From contig JABAKD010000030.1 in the NCBI GenBank assembly GCA_012845835.1, forward strand, positions 6,707,599 through 6,771,598: 64,000 nucleotides of DNA. Reading direction: 5' to 3'. The notes under the pieces were generated by a model that saw only the letters and a program-made list of their open reading frames with translations, was not told where the DNA came from and made no database searches. This DNA comes from Undaria pinnatifida. Taxonomy: Eukaryota; Sar; Phaeophyceae; Laminariales; Alariaceae. Numbering within the stretch: the stretch's first letter is position 1; each line of letters opens with the position of its first letter. A program made the position numbers and the translations under genes. This document shows, piece by piece, positions 10,330 to 22,855 of the stretch.

Positions 10330-13113
10330 CAGCATTATACCTACAACAGAAGCAGTACCAGGTAAAAACACGCGCACGCCATCCATCGCCTCGAAAATCG
10401 AGCTCCTCTCCGCGTTCTGAGAACTTTCTCTCAAGACGAGGTCATCGTGTTCGTTCGCCTTTCCCACCATCGTGCACGCCATCCTTCACCATACCCAGAG
10501 GGCCACGCCGCGAGGTGGTGCCGAGTAGGTGGAGGATTGAGGGTTGGCACCGATGACTTGGTTTCAGGGTCGATCTATCTGGAAACGTTTGTGCTTTTTT
10601 ATAGGGGAGCGCTAATTGCACACTGGGTGTGCAATCAAAACGCTGCCCACCCTTTTTTCATGTTGGTAGTGTAGTAATGTACCATGCTTTCATATGTGGC
10701 TGTTTAGTGGAAACCCCGACTTTGGTGGAATACGTCGGGGGTGGAATCAGGGTGCGTGGTGGGCGCCCTGTCGGCGGTTAACTATTATTAGATGCGCGGG
10801 GTCAGTCTCGAGAGCTCAGGTCCGGGCATGATCAATCAGGATGCCAAGCGGGAGGAGGGTTTGGGGTGTGAACAGCTTGGTTTGCACACCCTTTTTTTGC
10901 AATTAAGGGTCGTCAAACTTAGCGAAAATCGAGCACAACCCCGGGAATCATGTCTGGACATAACCGGGTCGGTCAATGGATTTTTCAACCGCTCACCCTA
11001 CTGCTTCACTTGCTCAGCGGTCAGACATTGGGCATTACTGCCATCTCGTTTTTGCTCCATTGCCTTAAGGATCTTCCCGGAGGGGACCTTGTATAATGTA
11101 AAACACCAAGGCATCACACCGCCTCGGGGCGATTTTCCAAGCTCTTCTTCGTAACAATGGAGAACCGAATTTCGAAGTAACCGCACCGCTCGTTGACCTC
11201 ACCCGTAAAGAAAAGATGCAACTATGCATGGACCACGCTTTAAGAAAGCATGGGGAAAACGCAAGATGCCGCGTTCGCCCACATCAAACGTTTACTGGTG
11301 TCGGCCCCGATCTTGAAATTCCCTGATCATGAGGCGTGATATTTGTTGCGCATGTAGATGCCAGTGAGATAAGAGTTTGCGCGTTTCTTGCTGAGCCGTC
11401 GAAAAAGAGTGCAAACGCCGAGCGACGCGTCTATGGTATGGTAATACATCGCCGAGACCTTTCCAAAGCCACCATTTTGGTCGTGTGCACCTGGATTCTT
11501 GTTGCTCCGGCTTGGAACTTCAACCTAGGCGTGTGTGCTATCTTGCGTATTACACGGCGGTATATCATATACGAGTGTTTTAAAAATAGGCTATTGCTGC
11601 TGCATCTGTTGATATATACCGACTGGGCTGGTCGTTCGTGGCGAGGCAAGGAGTAGCCTTTTGTCCGTCCCCGAAGCAAGAAAGAACACAACCAAACATG
11701 TGTAAGGGGCAGAAAGCACCTAGTGACTTGAAAATGCCAAAAGCTGCTTGTGCAGAGCTCATTGCCCTGTATTGCTGTGCTGTGTGCTTGTTGATGTCAC
11801 GTTTTCGTCGGCAGCACGGGTGTAATTTGCAAAAAAATACACATATACACATCAGGACCGAAAGAGGACAATGAAATGAAAGGGAAAAGACGATTACACA
11901 CGCACATACCGGCCCCTGGTACTTCGCTTGATACCTGGTACTGCTGTATGTTCGAACGAAAGCACAGCGCAGCACGGCACAGCAACCCACCGCGGGACAA
12001 GGCACGGCACCGCACGGTGCTGCGCTGTTAAGCGACGAGGTATAGCTGGGTTGAGCTGAGCTGGGAGTGCATTTTTTGTGATAAAAAAAATAGTACGGAA
12101 AAACCCTGCGTAGTAGTGCCGGTACCTGGTGCGATACTTCGAATGATACCCGGTATAGAATAGTAAGTACAGCAAAGAACGCAGCAAGGCACCGCACGGC
12201 GCTGCGCTGCTGAGCTGATGAGCCAAGGTGAGCTTAGCTGGGACCTGGTATGATGATACTTCGAACAAATTGAAAAAAATGGTCAATACATAAACCAAAG
12301 AAAAGCTGGACCGTTCCGCAAACATTGTAAGGAGGCGGTGTTCAAACGGGAGGTGCCGGGAGGTCAGAGGGACAGGCAACTTTTCAACATCGGAGCACAA
12401 AGGTTCGTCGGTTCGTTTCTCTGTTTTCGTCGGTACGTGTCGGTTTTTTTTAAAACTTGAATAAAGTATCGTAGTGGATATCCATAGTACCAGCGGGAAA
12501 TACCGGCACTACAGCGGCAACCGGCAGTACTCCGTATAGTCCCAGTACTCCAATACTTAATCTTCCCATCTTTGCTAAGATTTTCACAGGCACTATAAAT
12601 GGGTAACCAGCACTACTCAAACAGCACTTTTTTACACACCAAATATCTGTTGACGGACTACAGAAGAAGTGTTGACCCGTCAATGCATACGAAGACTTGG
12701 ACACGCTAATTCTTGTAAGGAGAGTTTCTTGACGGACGTCCGTCAAGGGGAAATAGTGCCGTCATAGCAAATTTGTTGATAAACACCACCAAAAAGCCCA
12801 CACAGAGGTCACACGACACAGAGCACAGACAAGCGGCCCGGGGCCACGTGTAATCTAAGACCAGACATGGCATGACATGCGCAATAAGAAACTCCAACTC
12901 GGACTGTGACGCTTGGGTCTGCGTAGCACTCGCAGAAAGCGCCCGCACCGCAATGCGTCGCCAAGACCAGGACGCCATCACGTTTCATCGGCTACGATAC
13001 TGGGGGTATCCCCGCAGCCTCGGGCAAAAACGCCCGGAAAACACTTTGAACCCTATTCTTTTTGAAAATTATTTCTACATATGCGCCGCTACTAAAAAAT
13101 TGCTCATGTACGG
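10330..13113. other. No gene seen; partial direct duplication at 11.9-12.25 kb
   Basis: About 2.8 kb without a supportable gene. Segments 11913-12060 and 12120-12245 share blocks around GCACCGCACGG and TAGCTGGGA, with paired TACCTGGTA-like motifs, suggesting an old direct duplication. Confidence 0.4.
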
Positions 13114-13162
13114 TTTCCCGAGCGGGCTCGGTTGGTAGTACCAATCTAGCCCGCTCGGGAAA
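13114..13162. repeat. Strong hairpin, 15-bp perfect stem with inner stem
   Basis: TTTCCCGAGCGGGCT (13114-13128) is the exact reverse complement of 13148-13162. The 19-base spacer itself contains the pair TTGGTA/TACCAA. The predicted RNA would be a stable 49-nt hairpin. It lies in non-coding DNA. Confidence 0.75.
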
Positions 13163-14203
13163 AAGACAAAAATAAGTCCAAGTGTATTCAATGTCCCTCG
13201 TAAGTACGTACAATGTTGACATTTGAACACAACTCAAATCTCTAAGACTCCTGGGCGGGGCATGTGGCATGAAGCATGGAACAATTAAGTCACAACCAAA
13301 CGCGGCACGTGGCACGTTGACAACGGGCATAGGATTGGACTCGTGCACAACATGACAACATGGTAAGAGACTAGACACTAGAATAATTCGTGATCGTGGT
13401 TCGTGTACGTTACTCATTCCTCTCTTGTTGTCGAGACCAGTAAACGGCCAACTGTCATAACAATGTACCACAGACATTTCAAACCGTTGAAGAAACACTA
13501 ATCGGATAATGGCAGTCGTGGTCGTCACGAGTACAAGCAGAGTACTGTGGTTAGATGTAGGCTTGTCTACACGTCCCCACTACCGCTAAGTACGTCAAAA
13601 TAGAAACGAGAACACAGCAGTAGCAGTGGAGCATGAAACGGCCCCACACAGCACCCGCACGCAAACCTCAGCGATATATATTTTTTCTCGCTTCCTCTCG
13701 CTTAAACGCCCCACCTACTATTAATATCGGAATCCGCCAAAATAATAAACACTTGCCACGCCCTGGATATCGCTTCGCTATCTTTTTAGAGCCGTCCATG
13801 CCGCTGCTGCAATTCCCACCCACCCCCGCCCCCAACGCCCCCTCCTTCCCCACCACCCGCACCATCGCCTAGACCTAGCACCACGCGTATAGCAAACCCC
13901 TACATCTATGCGACCTAAAGCCCTCCCCCCCCGCCCCCCGCCTCCCCCGCCACATTCCCCCCCCTTCCCCCACAAGAAGGATTTATAGTTTCCACGCACA
14001 ATTTGACGTGCCCCACCCGTCCCCTCCCCCCCCTCCCGCCCCCCTTTTGATCAAAATCAGCCCCCCGCGTCCTTAAAAACTCCGCCCTCCCCGCACCGGA
14101 TATTCGACTTACAGGATTCACTTGATAAACTGATGCATTTCCTTCCACAGCTGTCAGATTTTGTCCCCCTCAGAAACGGGTTTTATAGTTTCCGCGCACA
14201 GAC
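13163..14203. other. No gene seen; pyrimidine-rich tract
   Basis: From about 13800 to 14080 the plus strand is strongly C-rich, with several runs of eight or more C. The mirrored Gly/Arg-rich frames are composition artefacts. Confidence 0.45.
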
Positions 14204-15320
14204 TGCCTAACACCACCCTGTTGACCCTGATAGCTACACGGTAATTGCAAGGGGAGTCGCCGACCTATATCCTTAATGAGGACACACAACCCGTAATACG
14301 CGCGATCTGAGTATCACACGCAGCTTGCAAAGGTGAGTGTCGACAAAATATTCGATCTCACAGCTGGAGTGTATTTTAATTTTTAAAATATTCTCGACAA
14401 GTTTCCGCACCACAAGAGCTCTCAGAAAACCTCGCGTACTGACAAAAGCGGGTACACAGCAACAACGTACTGCGCCACTCTCCGTACGTATCTTCATATG
14501 TTCGCGCACCGTTTACAGCATACAGCAATATCGGTCAGTATACGAACGACCATGCACGTGCACTGCACCAAACTTTTGCGATATATTTTCAACAAGTTTC
14601 CGCAATACCAGGAGCTCTATGAAAACCTCGCGTACTGACAAAAGGGGGCACACAGCATCAACACACTGCACCACACTTCATACATATGTATCTTCATATG
14701 TTCGTCCACCGTACACAGCATACAGCAGTATCGGAATACGAACGACCATGCACGTGCGCTGCTATGAGCCGTCATGGCCCATCGCTCTGGTTGGCATATA
14801 CTCGCAAAATATATTATAAAAATTAAAATACACTCCAGCTGCGAGATCGAATATTTTGTCAAAACTCATCTTTGCCAGCTGTGTGTGATACTCCGATCGC
14901 GCGTATTACGGGTTGTGTGTCCTCATTGAGTTTTTTTTTTTTTTTTTTTTTGTTTAGCACACTTTCACTTTCCAGCTTCTGGACAAGCCGTGGTCACAGG
15001 TGTCATCCCTTCTCCTCCCCGGTTCTTGCCTTCAATTTTTATCGCGCATAGGGTTCAGCAATCCCACTGCTCGTCGATTGTTCATCGAATGTTGCTAACT
15101 CACGCTCTCGCGCTTTCCGCAAGTCAATTTGTCCACAAGAAAAAGTCCCGACGAATTTATACGAGTGTGCACTCGGCGGGGCTCGAACTCACGAAACTGA
15201 CCTATACCAGGCTCGAGGATAACCTGATACGCCACCGGGGCGACCAGGATATAGGTCGGCGACTCCCCTTGCAACTACCGTGTAGCTATCAGGGTCAACA
15301 GGGTGATGTTTCGTAGGCAT
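14204..15320. mobile_element. Long-TIR DNA element with a SINE inserted in one arm
   Basis: The left arm (14204 to about 14400) is the inverted copy of 14815-14929 plus 15246-15320. Landmarks in both arms are the blocks containing CTGTTGACCCTGATAGCTAC, GGGGAGTCGCCGACC, GGACACACAACCCG and AATATTCGATCTC. The right arm is broken only by the SINE at 14930-15245. The core holds two direct repeats of about 190 bp (14395-14590 and 14596-14770). No transposase is encoded. A diverged arm-only copy is at about 37975-38110. Confidence 0.8.
14930..15245 (-). mobile_element. tRNA-derived SINE, copy 1
   Basis: On the minus strand it reads: GTCGCCCCGGTGG head, box A-like TGGCGTATCAGG, box B AGTTCGA (here in a slightly altered context), a conserved body (GACTTGCGGAAAGCGCGAG, GACGAGCAGTGGGATTGCTG, CACGGCTTGTCCAGAAGCTG), and a poly-A tail seen as 20 or so T on the plus strand. 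It sits inside the right arm of the TIR element at 14204-15320. Confidence 0.9.
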
Positions 15321-15340
15321 ATATATATGTATATAGTCCA

Positions 15341-15643
15341 GTCGCCCCGGTGGCGTATCAGGTTATCCTCGAGCCTGGTGTAGGTCAGTTTCGTGAGTTC
15401 GAATCCCCCCGAGTGCATACTCGTATACATTCGTGGGAACTTTTTCTTGCGCACCAATGGACTTGCGGAAAGCGCGAGAGCGTGAGTTAGCAACACTCGA
15501 TAAAAAAAACGACGAGCAGTGGGATTGCTGAACCCCATGCGCGATAAAAATTGAAGGCAAGAACCGGGGGGAATAAGGGACGACACCTGTGACCACGGCT
15601 TGTCCAGAAGTTGGAAAGTAGAAGTGTGCGAAAAAGAAAACAA
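15341..15643 (+). mobile_element. tRNA-derived SINE, copy 2
   Basis: Full-length copy in plus orientation: head GTCGCCCCGGTGGCGTATCA, box B GAGTTCGAATCCC near 15398, body as in copy 1, ending GTGTGCGAAAAAGAAAA. The flanks are AT-rich (TATATATGTATATA on the left, ATATATAC on the right), which hides any target duplication. Confidence 0.9.
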
Positions 15644-15982
15644 AATATATACTCCGAGTATATAATATTTTGTTCACGATTATCCCTGCAATCTGTACTC
15701 TGTACCAGTCTGTCCATAGATAATTTAGGTACGGTTTGGGTAGAAAACAAAGTACCCTAATAAGCGAGAAGCGGGGGCTTATCAAAGCGTGAGCGCGCAG
15801 CATGCGGTAGCTCATGCTACGGTCGTCGTCCAACTCCTTGCCTCGGAGTCCGACATTCAACGCAAAACTCCCTATCCCAGCACCCCCGCGTTGTTTCGTG
15901 TGGCCGATGTTGGAACCGTCAGATTGTTACTTTTTATTCGTCATTTTGTGGAGCTGTGAGACGGCACGACATATATAGTCCG

Positions 15983-16281
15983 GTCGCCCCGGTGGCGTAT
16001 CAGGTTATCCTCGAGCCTGGTATACGTTAGGTTCGTGAGTTCGAATCCCCCCGAGTGTAAACTCGTATAAATTCGTTGGGATTTTTCTTGGGCACACATT
16101 GACTTGCGGAAAGCGCGAGAGCGAGAATTAGCAACACTCGATGAAAACTCGACGAGCAGTGGGATTGCTGAACCCTATGCGCGATAAAAAATGAAGGCAA
16201 GGACCGGGGGGGAAAAGGGACGACACCTGCGACCACGGCTTGTCTAGAAGCTGGAAAGTAGATGTGTGTGAAAAAAAAAAA
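15983..16281 (+). mobile_element. tRNA-derived SINE, copy 3
   Basis: Full-length plus-strand copy with box A TGGCGTATCAGG and box B GAGTTCGAATCCC, ending GTGTGTG followed by 11 A. It lies 340 bp after copy 2 in the same orientation. Both start just after an ATATAGTC-type sequence. Confidence 0.9.
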
Positions 16282-17336
16282 TGTCACCAACTACCCGACT
16301 TTTTGGGTTTCCATACATGCAGGAAATAATAATGTGGACTCAAATTCTTACTTTATGGCGCCCCTCCCCCCCCCCGCAATAGAGCAGGACTCACAGACGA
16401 GGATGTGAAATACCGAAGGAGGAACGGCATGCGTTAGAGGTGGAGATGAGGAAATAAGACAGATGTGACGTGGAACAGTTTCGCAGACTAGAGAGCATGT
16501 AGCGACAAAACGATCACTATCCTAGGAGATAGATGGTGGCCACAGACGGCGAAACAGGACGGGGATACTCGTAGGACAAGCAAACATTATTCATGCAATA
16601 CATGGAGAAAGAAAAAGCGTACTGAGCGCCCAAACGTTGGAGGTGTCCCTATTATTAATAGGTCAAATGACTAAGGCAAGCAACAAATGAGTACGCCCCC
16701 CCCCCCCCCCGCCCCCCTGCCGGGGGAAGCTAAGGGCCAGACCTAACGGCTAGACCAAAACGAGCAAAACATATCTGAAAAAAAGAAATAAAACCGATTC
16801 AGTTCCCATCTTCCATGCTAAAAATCGCGGTGCAACTTGATAGAATATTTCAACCGCCACAACACACCGATTCGCGGCGCATGCACCTAACGACGCAGCT
16901 GATTACACTCAAGCGGACACCCGAGGCACCCCTGAGAGTTGGAGGTGCTCGTGGTCCAACCCGGTCCTGTGGGATTGCTCTACAAGTTGTGTTTTGGTCA
17001 TGGTTGTTTGAGGGCAGTCGTTCGATTACTGAGTGGCACCCTCATGGAAAATATATATCACAGCCGCGTCCTGATCCTCTGACTTCTTGCAAAGCCACCC
17101 CTTACCCATATATGCTGGCCACCAAGGCGGTCAGCGCCGGGGCAGCCTCACGCACTACCCCACCCACCGTGCGCTTGCGAACCGTTCACCATATGTTCCT
17201 CTTCGCGCCGTTTACCGATAGGCGGGGGATGGGGGAATGATCGACCAACACAAGCCTATAATCTGGGGAAAAGCCTGAATAATATTAAAAAAAATTGAAC
17301 ATTATGTAATTTGTGTCATGATCCCAATCCACAGGC
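16282..17336. other. No gene seen
   Basis: Non-coding, with C runs at about 16362-16372 and 16687-16707. The longest open frame (16815-17240, plus) has no recognisable features. Confidence 0.4.
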
Positions 17337-18036
17337 AAGAGTCGTTTCTAACGACCAAAACGAAATTTAAATTTCCAAAAACTTGTTATTTTGGCAAAAG
17401 ATAAAATTGGCAACACTTTTCAAAAAGACGAAAAAACTTTCTATCGCGAAACACTGCGCATTTGGCAAGTTTTTGGATATATGGCAAGTTTTGTCATCAT
17501 AACGCCCTCAGATTATATTCAAACCCCTCACAGCACGCCGATCCTCTCACTCTATGGAGTAAATGCTGGCGCAGAAAGGACTCCAGGCACAGCCTATGTA
17601 CCTCAGAGGTTGGCAGCCCTTCCAGTCCAGTCAAAGCTGGGGCGGCTGTTAGTGATGATGCTTCAGCACCCGCTGAAAACGACGCCCATGTGGCATCCAC
17701 GCGGGTTTCACGGCCAGTGTCGCCAGCCTTATCATAGCTGCTGCTAATGACACCGTGCATCCTCCGTACCTCCCGCTATTACAGAAGTTAGTAAGAGCAA
17801 GTCTAGCGTCGGGCGTCGTGCGGTGGTCTGGTTTGTACAACCTTGCGTTGGCGTTATTGGCCTAAACTGGCGAACGAAATGGCAAATCTCACATCCCAAA
17901 AACTTACCAACGAAGCGGAACCGAAATATTTAAAAAAACTTTGGCAAGTTTTTGCTATTTTGGCAAGTCCAAATTGCCAAAAACTTGCCAAATTGGCAAG
18001 AAATTTGCCAAAAAAGTGTCGTTAGAGATGACCCTA
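17337..18036. mobile_element. Probable hAT-like MITE, TTGGCAAG motif family
   Basis: The right end read inward (TAGGGTCATCTCTAACGAC) pairs with the left end AAGAGTCGTTTCTAACGAC (15 of 19). Subterminal sequence repeats TTGGCAAGTTTT and its complement at least eight times (17385-17490 and 17930-18015). No 8-bp duplication is visible. Its right end touches the next repeat at 18038, so the ends may have been altered. Confidence 0.55.
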
Positions 18037-18037
18037 T

Positions 18038-18772
18038 GGGTCCAGACTAACGAAGGGTACGCAAAATCGTAAGTTGATTTTTTTTTAAATTTCACGAAAA
18101 ATACACGAAAAAATCTCGTCTGCTTCTTAACAAGGAACGGCGGAGTGCGTTCTAGAATTAAAAAAACGCAAAACGGTCAATGAACACCCGTGGGCAACGA
18201 CCAAGGCGAGCTCGAGTCCTTCCCGGAGCGCAGCGGTTAGCGGCAGGTTGTTTTGCGGGTAGCGGCTAGGAGGCTATGGCTCTAGGCGTCTCTTGGATTG
18301 GCTGGCCCCGCCCCGCCGCCCCACACGGGCAGCAGCGACGGGGATGTAGCGGTCGAACTTCTGAGCGAAGTCGTGATGCGGTAGTTGGTCGTGAAACTTT
18401 CGAGGTGCAGGGCGACAAAAAACTGGGTTTGCGGCGGTCTCGACTGTTTCGAAGCGTCGCAGGCGGTCTAGGCTGTGCTTAGGGCCTTCGGAGGCTGCAC
18501 TGTGGCTGCTCCGGTGGTCCTACCTCTCGCAATGGTGGCTTCTCGCCTCTCAATCAGCCGACGACATGGCACCAATTCGCGTGGCCGGCTTCGGTTACAT
18601 AGAATATGCCATGCCTAGGTCCACAAAACCCCCAAATTGAATTTGATTTTTTGTACTAATTCTGAGAATGCCTGCTCGGTGACTCATTTTTTCACCAATC
18701 AGATGCAAATTCAATTCAATTCCAAAAAAAAAACGAATTTCGATTTGGCAAGTTTCTCGTTAATTCGGGCCG
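18038..18772 (+). repeat. Repeat R, copy 1 (TIR-type, non-coding)
   Basis: Starts GGGTCCAGACTAACGAA and ends CTCGTTAATTCGGGCC, which are imperfect inverted ends. The body is shared with copies at 28083-30516 (minus) and 30523-31437 (plus), for example the blocks GAACACCCGTGGGCAACGA, GGCTAGGAGGCTATGGCT and GCCGGCTTCGGTTACA. No convincing coding frame survives in all copies. Confidence 0.75.
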
Positions 18773-20190
18773 TAAAAGGGTGTGGTTGTAAAGTAAATCG
18801 AGAGGGTGTAACGCCTTCCAGGTCCGATAGGAGTAATGCCTGCCATGTATTTGGAAACCTATCTTGTTTTTTTCCATCACTAGAGAAGTATCCCCACTAC
18901 GAAGTCTCTGGGGAAATTCCTGATGGGATTTTCCGGCAAATTCTTGCAAAACACAGAACTCAATGCGCCTTCTTCGTAGATCGGGATGTGTCGCAAAATA
19001 TGGGGACAGACGGCGTTCGTTGCGTGGGCAACCCTCGAGAGATGCATTGGAGTAGTACTACCGTGTGCGCCGGCGCGCGCGCGGCCACTCACAGAACCTC
19101 ACCCGTGCTGCTGTACGGCAGCCTTTCACACGGCGTTTTTTGCCATGTGCCGCTAGGGCACTCGATTGTGCGTGCCTGGGCATGACGGTAACGGGAAACG
19201 CGAGACACATACATGATGGGCAAAACAAGGGCGACACACACAACGAAGGACGAGAGCACGGATGTGTGGCGACTAAAGCGAAGAAGACACAGCAGCAGCG
19301 GTAGTAGTAGTAGCCCGCCACAGCACAGCCGAGAGGGCCCTCCCGGCCTTGCTGTAGTGGTAGCCACATCTACCTCGTATCCGTGCCCGACAGGGCTGGG
19401 TGGTGATTGATGTAGAGCGTTTGGAGGAGGTGATATCGTTGTGTGGGGAGGGTGGGGTGTGTTGAGGCAGTAAAACCTGGTTTGCTGCTTGCAGGATTAA
19501 GGACCAACTTCAACCAAAGAGACCCCTTGCAGGGTTTATAACGCCCTCTGTTGAGGTTTGGAATCGTTCGGGTTCATTTAATAGTTTCGGGAAAACAACA
19601 AAATTATTTCCGAAACTGCTGTCTATTCACCCCATTTTTGAAAAAATTGCAATGGTTTTGCTATTAAAAAAAACGAAAAAGCAAAACAGGGGTTATCGGG
19701 ATCTCTTCGCGCCGCTATATTAGGTTCTGCTATCTGACCAAAAAGGCTCGGCTATTCTTTAGTTCTTTCTGCCTTTCGCTTTTTTTCTCGTTCAACTTTT
19801 CCAGATACTCTTTCCTCATTTGGACTACAGCAGCAGTGGCGCTAATTGGCTCGCTTCGCTCGCCTAAATCGGCACGCCGGCTGGCCGTCAGCTGGCTTCG
19901 CCAGCCGACGTGCCGTGTAAAGTCACTTGGTCGGCTTACGGAACCCACCAATTAGATATTATCATAGTGGCAAAACAACTCTTCGTTTGGTCAAAAGATA
20001 CCGAACGCCCCTTACATTCCGGACACAGCAGTACGAGGGGGGGTATTTCTTTGTTTCCTGTCAGTGCTACATTCAACCCAGCGACATCTCGCACCCCCAC
20101 CTTGCAACAGCTGTATGATAGCTATTGTAGGGCCCAGCGGGCCCGTTAACTCCGCGGTCACATAAGTACGAGACGGTCTCGGTATGCCAT
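18773..20190. other. No gene seen
   Basis: An open frame of 182 codons (18637-19185) begins inside repeat R and shows no domain. A stretch at 19050-19400 has open frames on both strands but no splice context. I see nothing I can support. Confidence 0.4.
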
Positions 20191-20202
20191 GTCCATGGAG
20201 GA

Positions 20203-20209
20203 TATAAAA
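20203..20209 (+). promoter_or_regulatory. TATA-like box before the gene candidate at 20.5-22.8 kb
   Basis: TATAAAA occurs in GAGGATATAAAAC, followed about 60-250 bp later by pyrimidine-rich sequence. Position upstream of the duplicated exon candidate fits a promoter, but one short motif is weak evidence. Confidence 0.25.
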
Positions 20210-20556
20210 CTATATACCTAGACCTCGCCCCCCTCGGACGTCTCGCTCGGCATATCCTCCCCCCTCTCAGCCCTTCTCAGCCCGTAATTGCCGAAAAGAA
20301 AATTAGTTGCTGGGGAAAAGAACCGTCCCGAAGATCCTTGCCTTCCTTGCTTTCCCTAGTCTCATTCTTACTTACTTTTTAGCTCTCATTCTCTGATCTT
20401 TACTGCTTGCTCTCTGATATTTTTATTTTGCTTTTTCAGCAACTTCTTTTTTGTACTTTTATTTGAAGTTGGCTAATTGCTGGCTGTTGAGAGGGAATTG
20501 CCGTTGACGGCTGCAAACAATTTGAATTTGAAATTTGCCGGATCGGCAATAACAAT

Positions 20557-22834
20557 TTGAAGTTGAAATTTGCGAAGCGGACCAAGGCTAGTGCGGGAGG
20601 AGGCTCCGCCAACAGTGGGGGTGGTGGAGGTTCAGGATCAGGCGTGTGGAAGCTGGTCGGGCAAGAACGGGACTCAGCTTCTTCTGGCAATCCTGATTGG
20701 CCGTGCCCGAGCAAGGGTTGTGACGGCTTCCTCATCGCACGAAATAGGAAAAACAGGAGTTCCGAGTACGCTGTCTGCGACACCTACCTGCAGGAGTGAC
20801 GAGCCTTCCACGTGCCAAGCTTTTCATAACCTTAACAAGAAGCACTGGGGAAGCGGCGACAACCCTCGTGTGTGTGACTGGTGTGACGCGGACATCTGTG
20901 ATTCACCTTCGATCGGCGTCCCTAACGAAGGAGCTGAGAGCTTGACGAAACGTGAGTTACATTTCTGTTGTTGTGCTGTGATTTCTTTTTCAATCCTGAT
21001 TGGCCGTGCCCGAGCAAGGGTTGTGACGGCTTCCTCATCGCACGAAATAGGAAAAACAGGAGTTCCGAGTACGCTGTCTGCGACACCTACCTGCAGGAGT
21101 GACGAGCCTTCCACGTGCCAAGCTTTTCATAACCTTAACAAGAAGCACTGGGGAAGCGGCGACAACCCTCGTGTGTGTGACTAGTGTGACGCGGACACCT
21201 GTGATTCACCTTCGATCGGCGTCCCTAACCAAGGAGCTGAGAGCTTGACGAAACGTGAGTTACATTTCTGTTGTTGTGCTGTGATTTCTTTTTCATGCGT
21301 ACAAACACACTTTGGCATGTACGAGTACGTGTACGGGGCAGTCCCGTCATCGCGGTGTAAGCGGGAATTGTACAAGTACTCAGGTCTACGAGTAGACCTA
21401 TGCAGTGACGCTGTGTGATGCGATTTCTTTTTCATACGTACAGCCAAACACACTTCATGTATGTACGACTACGAGTACGGGGCAGTCCCGTCATCGGGGT
21501 AAGCGGGGGTTGAACAAGTGGTCCATGCAGTGACGCCTTGTGCTGTGATATTAACACACGTTTTGGATGTACGACTACGACTACGTGGTATCTATACATG
21601 TAAGACGCAATGAAAATGGGCAAGTCTCATCACGGGGGTCAGCCAGGGTTGTAAAAATGGTCCATGCAGTGATAAATAACACAGCAGCATAATACGTCAG
21701 CACCAGTCGCAGTACACACTGGAGGTTGATATATAGCAGTAAACAGAAGCTGAAGTTAACCTGGGTGATGCTGGAGAGCAGTCCCGTGACTGGGGTTAGC
21801 GAGTTGTTCATGTAGTGACGCGGTGTACTACTACTGTTACTCATTTTTCATACAACCACATGAACTCTTGGTATTAACGAGTGCAAGTAGGGTGCGCAAC
21901 CTCTTCAGGAATCGCAGTACACGTCGGTCGTGATAGTGTTGATAGCAGCAGTAATAGAGTAGTACCGAACAATATATACAGCAGGTACTGTCTCTTACCC
22001 TTCGTTGTCGGTATTCCGCCGGTAGGCCTTATATAGCAGTATACCGGGGCTTACGCTTACCAGTTGCGACTGTGAATCCCGTTCGTTCCTGTCCCAGTGG
22101 TTTCATAGGTGTTAGCAACGTTGTGGTACCGGGCAGGGCTTTGCCCATAAACGACCGCTTTCATTACAACAGTGTTAAATTGTACGACTTCCTTTCCAAC
22201 TTTGGAAATCGACGACAGCTACGTGGCCTTACTATTTTGAACATTCACTGAACGCAAGGTATTCCCATCCGTTGTTGTCGTTTGCAGAAGCCCTGCGAAG
22301 AAGCCGCCGAGGGCCGCCAAGTCGGCGAGGACATAAACACGAAGTGCACCGGCGACATCAAGGTCGGTGACCTCCTGAAGAAGGCAGGCGACCACTTGCT
22401 CGATATACATCCCGCATTCCATTCCCACGGTGCCACGAGGGCGTTCGACATCGAGGTACGTTCTACTCTTATCTTGCGTCCTGTGTGTCACGAGTCGAGA
22501 CATCCATGTCTCTTGCTCAAGACTAGGGGATGGCGTGCGGATATAGTCTATGAAGTGCGGCTCTTTTTCCAAGTACCAAGAGCAAGTACAACAATACCAC
22601 AACAATTACCAACAGCGAAAGGAGCTCCAATAATTTGGATGGTTACGACGTCTGCTGGAGAGAAGTACGAATACTTTTTTACACATACTTATCGACGTCC
22701 TCCCGCCATGCTTCAACGTTTGTGGACAGATCCACAAGACCATCGACAAAAAACAAGAGTGCAAGGTGCTGGGTACCTCCGCTGAGGAGGAAGAGTCCAA
22801 GCAAGCCTGCATGCTCCTTCGGAAGCAATGTTGA
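20557..22834 (+). CDS. Unrecognised multi-exon gene candidate
   Basis: Last two exons: 22288-22455 (acceptor TTTGCAG, donor GTACG, 56 codons, phase 0 at both ends) and 22730-22834 (acceptor GGACAG, ending MLLRKQC then stop). The joined tail is rich in Lys, Glu and Cys (KPCEEAAEG..., NTKCTGDIK, KKQECKVLG). Upstream, 20691-20951 and its duplicate 20994-21254 each end at a GTGAGT donor and can encode Cys-containing segments (DWPCPSKGCDGF and VCDWCDADICDS) in two different frames. Middle exons between 21255 and 22287 were not resolved, so the chain is uncertain. I do not recognise the protein; Cys pairs hint at metal binding or disulphides. It lies inside the proposed Argonaute first intron on the opposite strand. 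Confidence 0.35.
20691..21296 (+). repeat. 303-bp tandem duplication including a splice donor
   Basis: Positions 20691-20993 and 20994-21296 are nearly identical, offset by exactly 303 bp. Each copy holds the exon-like segment, the GTGAGT donor and the following 40 bases. The second copy has TAG where the first has TGG in the VCDWCD segment. High identity implies a recent event. Confidence 0.9.
21276..21850. repeat. Degenerate minisatellite, period about 130 bp
   Basis: Blocks GCTGTGATTTCTTTTTCAT, ATGTACGACTACG, GGGGCAGTCCCGTCATCG and CATGCAGTGACGC recur in order three to four times with drift. It lies in the presumed intron between the duplicated segment and the exon at 22288. Confidence 0.6.
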
Positions 22835-22855
22835 CAGCACGTTCTTTATAGAACG

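Noticed and set aside
18637-19185. 182-codon plus-strand frame
   Set aside because: Begins inside repeat R, is not kept in the other R copies and shows no family resemblance.
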